A stretch of 64,000 bases of DNA from Opisthocomus hoazin. Its lineage: Eukaryota; Chordata; Aves; Opisthocomiformes; Opisthocomidae. Position numbers and translations under genes: made by a program. Under the pieces are notes generated by a model. The model saw nothing but the letters and a program-made list of their open reading frames with translations. It had not been told where the DNA came from and searched no databases. The DNA lies in contig NC_134414.1 in NCBI RefSeq assembly GCF_030867145.1, positions 83,504,504 through 83,568,503 on the forward strand. Reading direction: 5' to 3'. Below are positions 58,454 through 64,000 of the stretch, piece after piece; position 1 is the stretch's first letter; each line of letters begins with the position of its first letter.

Positions 58454-58824
58454 GGGCCCACCGAGCTATAAACAGTTCACCCTCATGTTGCCAGTGCAGA
58501 TCCACCTGAACCACTTCAATCTTGGCAGCCTCATCCACCTGGTGGTTGTTGTGGTGTTCTTCAGTGGCCCGACTCTTAGGGACGTGGGCGTCCACGTGAC
58601 ACACTATTACAACCAACTGTTCCAGACGGGCAGCAATATATTGCCACAGTGGGGAACCCCAGATAGGTTTGCCTCTGCGCTGCCAGTTGTTCTTCTTCCA
58701 TTGCTGCAGCCACCCCCACAAGGCATTGGCCACCATCCAGGAGTCAGTGTAAAGGTAGAGCACTGGCCACTTCTCTTGACTGGCAATGTCTAAAGCCAGC
58801 TGGATGGCTTTCACCTCTGCAAAC
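58454..58824 (-). pseudogene. ERV-A RNase H fragment (third copy)
   Basis: Minus-strand frame with AIQLALDIASQEKWPVLYLY, TDSWMVANALWGWLQQW (catalytic Asp of TDS present) and CHVDAHVPKSRATEEH. It continues into the integrase at 57605 once the CR1 is removed. By eye about 95% identical to 20130-20480. Its 5' side ends at 58824, directly on ERV-B env in the same orientation; the RNase H start and the RT are missing. Confidence 0.9.
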
Positions 58825-59989
58825 CAGGACCATGCGATGTTGAAGGACTGCCGTGCGCATCTGTTGAGATTGTCGAGTTAAAAGGTCTAAGGCATCTGCA
58901 GTTTTATTAGTGATGATTTCCAGAGCCGCTTGCAATTGAATTCTCTGATTTAAATTATAAATTGGTTTCCTTGCCCCCATTATTGGTTCATTGGGATTCC
59001 AGGTGGCGTGTCTGTAATGCTGAATTATTCTCTCAGGAGGCCACTCATTACTCCCCCATTTTTGCGTTCCACCCAGGTTAACCTCAATAGATCGCATTTT
59101 ACTGGCAATCCTTCCATCCCCCAGATCATCATATAGTCTTATCCCCAAATGAGGTCCACCCATCTCTGGGAGGAGGAAAAACATGGGCCAGATAATCCCA
59201 ATGTAACAAGTTCCTGACCATTCTGCCGGTAAATGTTTGTAGGCAGTGTGTCTGCAGATCCAATAATGACCCCTTTTTTGCCTTAGTTAAATAAGCAAAT
59301 GGTCCAGCTGTCTCCCTTGGAGATTGAAAATTAGTTGTGTCCTTGTCACCAGAAGGGCTAAAAAACTCAGTGGGGCTGTCATTCATGAGGCCAGTGCAGT
59401 ACCAGGCGCCAGATTTGTTTTTGCACTCACACACTTGACTATAGGGGTAATAATTGGACCGTTGGAGGAAGAATGTTTCATTTTTGCTTGACCGGTATCC
59501 TTTAAATCCCCAATTGCGCCCAGCTTCATCAGGCCACATCCATACGTGGACACCTCTGTCTTTATCAACTAACTTACGGGTAAGTGTCCATTTGCACTTG
59601 CTTTCCCCAACATGGATCCCTCCCTCCTGAACACAGTTTAAACAATATTGCCTGATAGCCAGAAATGGAATTGGCCAGGTTCTGCTATCACTCCAAGTGT
59701 CATTCGTGGTCTCACTGTAATTGCTCACAATCTGGGCTGGGGTGAGGGGTGTAGATGTCCATGGCCAGCTCAATAACCCCAGGGGTCCACCGCAGACCCA
59801 GCAGTGACTCAGGTTAAAAGTTCAACTTAGAGCCTTGGCTAACAACACAAACTCATTGTCCTTAAAGGAATCATAGGGATCAGTGGGAGGTGGAGGAATT
59901 GGTTTTCCATTGCTTCCATAGATACATCCTCAAACTAGTATGACCAACAATAACGTGCGCATTCTGATTAAGTCACAACCTGTGTCCAT
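58825..59989 (-). pseudogene. ERV-B env (broken, truncated in TM)
   Basis: Envelope glycoprotein remnant. The minus-strand ATG at 59989 is followed by a short hydrophobic signal-like stretch (RTLLLVILV) and an immediate in-frame stop; a further stop precedes LSHCWVCGG (about 59815-59790), a CxxC motif typical of gammaretroviral-type SU. A 214-codon open segment (59773-59129) covers most of SU, with several N-x-S/T sites (NYS, NDT, NET). A second frame (59184-58830) covers the end of SU and the start of TM, with a heptad-like TADALDLLTRQSQQM. It ends before the cysteine motif and membrane anchor. No furin-type site or fusion peptide is obvious. Not functional. Confidence 0.8.
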
Positions 59990-60506
59990 TTTACTTCCTC
60001 CGGGAGAGTGTGTCCGGGTCAGTTGTTCCTTCCTGGAAAATAAGAACAGAAACAAACTCGCTTCTAGGGTCAGAAGAAAGGAGTAATCCACTTAGTGCGA
60101 ATCTTATGGACCTTCCCACAAGCATCCCTTGCCTTCCAAATGTATTTGTTCCCCAGTGCGTCCAATACCAACAGTACTGCTCCCACAGTGGGGAGTTCAA
60201 CCAGGACAGGTTGCCCAGGGAAACGGGATGGGTAGTTAGAGTGACCAGCGCCATGCGAGGTGGGCATAATTGTCGGGGCTTGGGGGCAAAATGCCGTAAT
60301 CTTTGGGCATCCATTTGTTCCCCAGCGGCTATTGACACTGGTCACTGCATCCCCCACCCGCTCAGCTCATCCTGATTTGTGTGGTTTCAGAAATCGCTTT
60401 AGTAAACCGCTTGTTCTTTCCATGATCCCATTTGCTTGCGGGTAGTATGGTGTGTGGAACACCCATGAAATTCCCTCCTGGGCCGCCCATTCTTGAACTA
60501 TTTACC
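59990..60506 (-). pseudogene. ERV-B integrase, C-terminal part
   Basis: Continues the integrase from 61247 beyond the inserted CR1. The minus-strand reading near 60490-60400 includes a QEWAAQEG-like start and GIMERTSG with the third catalytic Glu present, then a frameshift into the frame 60357-60070 (SRWGTNGCPKITAF, PGQPVLVELPTVG, GNKYIWKARDACGK), the C-terminal DNA-binding domain. Ends with stops shortly before env. Confidence 0.8.
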
Positions 60507-61246
60507 CCATGCATCAGTACAGGCTTGGGGCAGACCTGCTGCAGAGCAGCTCTGTGGAGAGGGACCTGAGTGTCCTGGTGGACGACAGGTTGACCATGAG
60601 CCAGCAGTGTGCCCTGGCTGCCAAGAAAGCTAACGGGATCCTGGGATGCATTAGGAGGAGTGTGGCCAGCAGGTCGAGGGAGGTTCTCCTCCCCCTCTAC
60701 ACTGCCCTAGTAAGTCCCCATCTGGAGTACTGTGTCCAGTTCTGGGCTCCCCACTTCAAGAAAGATGAGGAGCTGCTGGAGGGTGTCCAGCGGAGGGCTA
60801 CAAGGATGGTGAGGGGACTGGAACATCTCTCCTGTGAGGAGAGGCTGAGGGAGCTGGGCTTGTTCAGCCTGAAGAAGAGAAGGCTGCAAGGGGACCTAAT
60901 ATATGCTTACAAATATCTGAAGGGTGGGTGTCAGGAGAATGGGGCCAGACTCTTTTCAGTGGTGCCCAGGGACACGACAAGGGGCAATGGGCACAAACTG
61001 AAGCATCGGAAGTTCCATCTGAACATGAGGAAGAACTTCTTCCCTCTGAGGGTGACGGAGCACTGGAACAGGCTGCCCAGGGAGGTTGTGGAGTCTCCTT
61101 CTCTGGAGATATTCAAGACCCGCCTGGACCAGGTGCTGTGCAGCCTGCTGTAGGTGACCCTGCTTCAGCAGGGGGGTTGGACTAGATGACCCACAGAGGT
61201 CCCTTCCAACCCCTACCATTCTGTGATTCTGTGCTTCTGTGATTCT
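60507..61246 (+). mobile_element. Young CR1 inserted in ERV-B integrase
   Basis: About 740 bp, plus strand, antisense to the ERV. The frame 60509-61153 (214 codons) is intact from the truncation point to the natural ORF2 end ([52 protein letters not shown]). The tail has ATTCTGTG, CTTCTGTG, ATTCT. Used here as reference for the deletion in 37303-38088. No target duplication is evident: left flank GAACTATTTAC, right flank CTTTTAGCTG. Confidence 0.95.
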
Positions 61247-61863
61247 CTTTTAGCTGTGAATTGTGAACCATTGTTCGATTGAATCCACTGCAGTTTAAGG
61301 AAGGTCCCAAACCATTCTTTCAGGTCCTTCACAGTATTCTCCCCTGTTGCCTTGGCGCATGCTTTGGCCTGTGCTAGTCCAGATACTATTTCAACACCCA
61401 CCAACACGTAACATTTTCCCTCTGATTTTCGAAACGGACCAATGTAATCAACCTGCCAGGCCTCCCACTAACCCTTTCCTTCTCTTAAGTGCAGGGGGTC
61501 ATTTTCCAGGGGGTGTCTGCCCAAACGGACACGACATTGTTCACAAGAGGATATACATGTTTTGCATTCCTCCCTGGTAACTGGCCACCCTTGAGCTTGC
61601 GCCTCATGAAATAAATCATTAATCCCTGAATGTTTCCATTTTATATGCAGCCATTCTAATAAATGTTCCCAATTTTCTATTATTTGGGTGCTCTGTAGAG
61701 GAGCTAGGCGAGCTAGTTCGTCTACTTCATCATTCCATCAGTTCACTGGGATATCACTTTTTTTGTGGGATGCAAACCATACCACTGCAAACTTCCCACA
61801 TTTAGCAATTGTAAGAATGTCTTGCCATTTTTCCTTCTGCCATATCGGTATCCTATTAACCTC
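61247..61863 (-). pseudogene. ERV-B RNase H end and integrase N-terminal half
   Basis: Minus-strand, many stops. From 61863 the RNase H end is degraded. A C-x2-C zinc-binding remnant with RLGRHPLEND lies near 61555-61490. WQVDYIGPF near 61465-61440 keeps the first catalytic Asp. The frame 61407-61247 reads VGVEIVSGLAQAKAC, then WIQSNNGSQFTAK, where the central catalytic Asp (usually SDNG) is Asn. The CR1 at 61246 interrupts just after this motif. Confidence 0.8.
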
Positions 61864-62406
61864 TCATTCATTTTGTTCCCAGGATTTTAGCCACTCTGTG
61901 CAGCCTTTAAATACCGAGTAGGAGTCAGTATAAATATATACAGAGGAAGTAGCTTGGGCCTCATGCTGGAATACACTCCACACTGGGGTTAGCTCTCCCA
62001 CCTGCGCGCTGCCCTCCCCTTCAGTAATGATTTGTTCCTTAGTCTCCACTTGAAGTGCCACAGCTTGATACTTCCAAATCTTTCCTTCTCGCGTCGATGA
62101 AGCATCTGTAAACCATACTTTCTGTAACTGTTCAGAAAATGTGGGAGCTATTTGTATCACAGGAAAAAGCTGGGGCGCATCCTTATCTAGGTCTGCCTCA
62201 TCCTGTATATTCAGCACTTCAGTAGCTCCTTCAGACACAGAAAACATCTCACAATAATGCTCTATTTGAGCATACCATTTCCGTACGGAGGCTCTTTGAG
62301 CCACCCCGTCAGGGGGTGGGGTTCCCGTTAAAACTGCTTTGGTCACTTTAAATGGGCCACGAAGTATTAGGGGCTCCTGTCGGATAGTTCGTTCAGCCTC
62401 TCTCAA
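61864..62406 (-). pseudogene. ERV-B RT connection and RNase H
   Basis: A 180-codon open segment. The N-terminal part (RGPFKVTKAVLTGTPPPDG, QRASVRKWYAQIEHY) corresponds to the connection domain. RNase H starts near 62115 with VWFTDASSTREGK (first catalytic Asp), then GELTPVW with the Glu position, and YIYTDSYSVFKG with the next Asp. A stop ends the frame at 61864 inside RNase H. A frame break separates it from the RT frame near 62410-62545. Confidence 0.8.
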
Positions 62407-62544
62407 AGCTAGAGTAACTACAAATAGGCCCTTTTCCCAAGTTGTTTACCTTTTTTCAGCATCTTTGAAGCAACTTGAATTGAACCCGATGGGCCGAATG
62501 GGCCCCTCTGGCCCCTTGTGCCACAAACGAATCGAGAGCCCTGT

Positions 62545-63690
62545 TCAGGCAAACCTCCATTCAATTTGGACTGGGTCTGTTGGATGGATAGGTCCAAGAG
62601 CTCGGTAGGCATTTGCCTCAAACACCAATAGTCTCAACACTTCATCGTGGACCTGGGTCCACTCCCATTGGGACTTCTTCCGCAGTAAATCATACAAAGG
62701 TCTAGCAATAATCGAAAAATCAGGGATATGTTTTCTCCAGAACAAGAGTAGTCCTAATGCATGTTGTAGATCTTTCTTTGATTCTGGCATTTTAATTAGG
62801 TCGAGGGAGGACAGAGTATCAGGAGGGATACAAGTCATTCCCTCCCTCCACCAGATTCCCAAAAATTTCACTTGACTAGAAGGGACTTGTATCTTTTCGG
62901 GTGGAATCATCAATCCTATGCTTTCTAAATGGGTAATAATGTCCCACTGCGCCTCCCTAACTTCCTCTATCTGACTCCCTCCCACAAGCACTTCGTCTAT
63001 ATACTGATAAATGTTCACCCCCGCTTGTATGGGGATTGCTTCTAATTCCTGCGCTAGGGCATGGTAAGCTAACTTGGGGGAGTACTTATAGCTCTGGGGA
63101 AGCCGCGTCAAAGTGTACTGTTGTCCTTCCCAGGTGAAAGCAAAACGGCTCTGATCTTCAGGTTGAAGGGGAACCATAAAGAACATATCCTTAACATCAA
63201 TAGTTGCCAGAATTGGGTGCGCGTGTTCCTGAATGGTGCTAATGAGTTCGGCAATGTTGGGCACAGCAGTAGTTAGCAGTCCCGTATTAACATTCAAACG
63301 GCAGTAATTGACCGTTAACTGCCACTTTCCATTAGGTTTTCGCACCGGCCAGACCGGGGAATTGTAAGGCGAGTGGCTGGGAACTACCACTCCTTGTTCC
63401 CGCAGCTCTGCCAGCACCGGGGCTGTGCCTGCCCTGGCTCCCAACGGCAGTGGGTAGGGTTTCACATTCGTTAATTTAGAAGGGGGGAGGGCAGGCGCCG
63501 CTTGTAGCAGACGTACCTCCGCGCTGGGGGTTTTAGCCAATTGTCTAATTTGGGGGGCACCGAAGGACCATGAATTTCCCTGGGTATCACGCCGCTGTTT
63601 ACCCTTTAAATCATCCATGTCTAAAAGTTTCATTTGGAAAGGTCCCACAGCTACCATGGTGTCCACGGCGTCTTCCTCCCCCGGCAGCCA
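62545..63690 (-). pseudogene. ERV-B reverse transcriptase
   Basis: A 373-codon open frame (63666-62545), the longest in the window. Landmarks: SPYNSPVWPVRKPNGKW (fingers), ATIDVKDMFF with the first catalytic Asp (about 63210), TRLPQSYKYSP where the usual LPQG is LPQS (about 63095), YQYIDEVLVGG (63009-62980) where the second Asp of the YxDD box is Glu, then KFLGIWW and the thumb region through LLFWRKHIPDF. Both changes fall in residues conserved in active retroviral RTs, so activity is unlikely although the frame is open. The ATG is not a natural start; the region would be expressed as part of a polyprotein. Confidence 0.85.
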
Positions 63691-64000
63691 TTATGTCACC
63701 GGATTCAAGGGCACTGTCTGGGTTTTCCCCAAGGCGTTTGAAACTATCAGGCTTTTGGACGGGACCGAAATTCCACACCTTTCTGCCTCGACCCGTCTTA
63801 GCGCAGTAATTTGTTCTCCAGTGTCAACCAAAAAGGTTACCGGTCTCTTCTTTGGCCCTGCCGCCACCATAATCAATAAATCCCCTTTGTTATTATAGGT
63901 GAGTTTTCTTACAAACATCCACCCTCCGCCTCCGCCCTCACCCTGGGGGAGTGGAGGATTTAGTTTCCCACCGTCTTCTTCCCTATTTCGTTCCCCCCCC
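63691..64000 (-). pseudogene. ERV-B protease, running off the window
   Basis: Minus-strand frame open from the right edge to a stop at 63691. It contains a glycine-rich stretch near 63930, then VTFLVDTGEQITAL (about 63835-63795) with the DTG active site of a retroviral aspartic protease. A stop plus frame change separates it from RT. The upstream part (gag end) lies outside the window. Confidence 0.8.

Larger units (their letters stand above)
58825..64000 (-). mobile_element. ERV-B provirus: protease, RT, RNase H, integrase, env; truncated
   Basis: A second retroviral family, minus strand, running off the right edge. Order from 5': protease (63691-64000+), RT (62545-63690), RNase H (about 61864-62406), integrase (59990-61863, split by a CR1), env (58825-59989). 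Env with a CWVC motif and a TM heptad region indicates a gammaretrovirus-like Env; the pol type is less certain. The 3' part (rest of TM and LTR) is missing: the element stops at 58824 against ERV-A RNase H. Stops and frameshifts are present in every gene. Confidence 0.85.

Noticed and set aside
1..64000. tRNA, rRNA, CRISPR array, bacterial-type operon or defence system
   Set aside because: No cloverleaf, rRNA-like block, repeat-spacer array or compact gene cluster was seen; the window is vertebrate intergenic DNA.

Overview
The window reads as nuclear DNA from a bird. It is AT-rich non-coding sequence scattered with chicken repeat 1 (CR1) non-LTR retrotransposons whose 3' ends carry the ATTCTGTG-type octamer repeats usual in avian genomes, plus LTRs and internal pieces of endogenous retroviruses (ERVs) of avian type. 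I find no intact cellular protein-coding gene, no RNA gene, no CRISPR array and no operon-like layout. All recognisable coding sequence is retroelement sequence, nearly all of it broken by stops, frameshifts, truncations or later insertions. Family names come from motifs and recollection of avian repeats, not from a database search.

Layout. 1-11.4 kb: quiet AT-rich DNA with one clean minus-strand solo LTR (1016-1606, 4-bp target duplication TACA). 11.4-16.2 kb: a CR1 ORF1/endonuclease piece against an opposite-strand CR1 piece, two nested LTRs in opposite orientation (13055-13868 with 13386-13787 inside), and a CR1 split by a solo LTR (14978-15876). 16.2-19.9 kb: quiet, with one candidate exon. 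19.9-33.1 kb: the densest block. It holds two fragments of an ERVL-like provirus (here 'ERV-A'; RNase H-integrase at 19.9-20.7 kb, gag-protease-RT start at 25.3-27.6 kb), several CR1 copies, one nearly full-length CR1 (28160-32415, both ORFs recognisable, with a younger CR1 inside) and a second member of the plus-strand LTR family (32800-33146). 33-56 kb: mostly quiet, with a perfect 81-bp tandem duplication, a CR1 with an in-frame internal deletion, a CR1-in-CR1 nest at 44-45 kb and an LTR/CR1 pair at 53.3-53.9 kb. 56-64 kb: a plus-strand LTR-like repeat, a third ERV-A copy (integrase and RNase H, split by a CR1), then, in the same orientation, a different provirus ('ERV-B', with a retroviral env) running from env through integrase, RNase H, RT and protease off the right edge, itself split by a CR1.

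How the parts relate. CR1 ORF1 (esterase-like) and ORF2 (endonuclease plus reverse transcriptase) would copy the element by target-primed reverse transcription; the ERV pieces are remnants of gag-pro-pol(-env) proviruses. None looks able to act: the ERV-B RT box reads YIDE, both integrases lack the central Asp, and the CR1 esterase has lost its nucleophile serine. The value of the window is its record of nested insertions, including paralogous empty sites inside the window itself. I did not find a new biological system; the most unusual items are the ERV-B/ERV-A chimeric junction near 58824, the two-level identity between ERV-A copies, the CR1 insertion with an internal empty-site control, and an unidentified codon-like block at 56468-56600.
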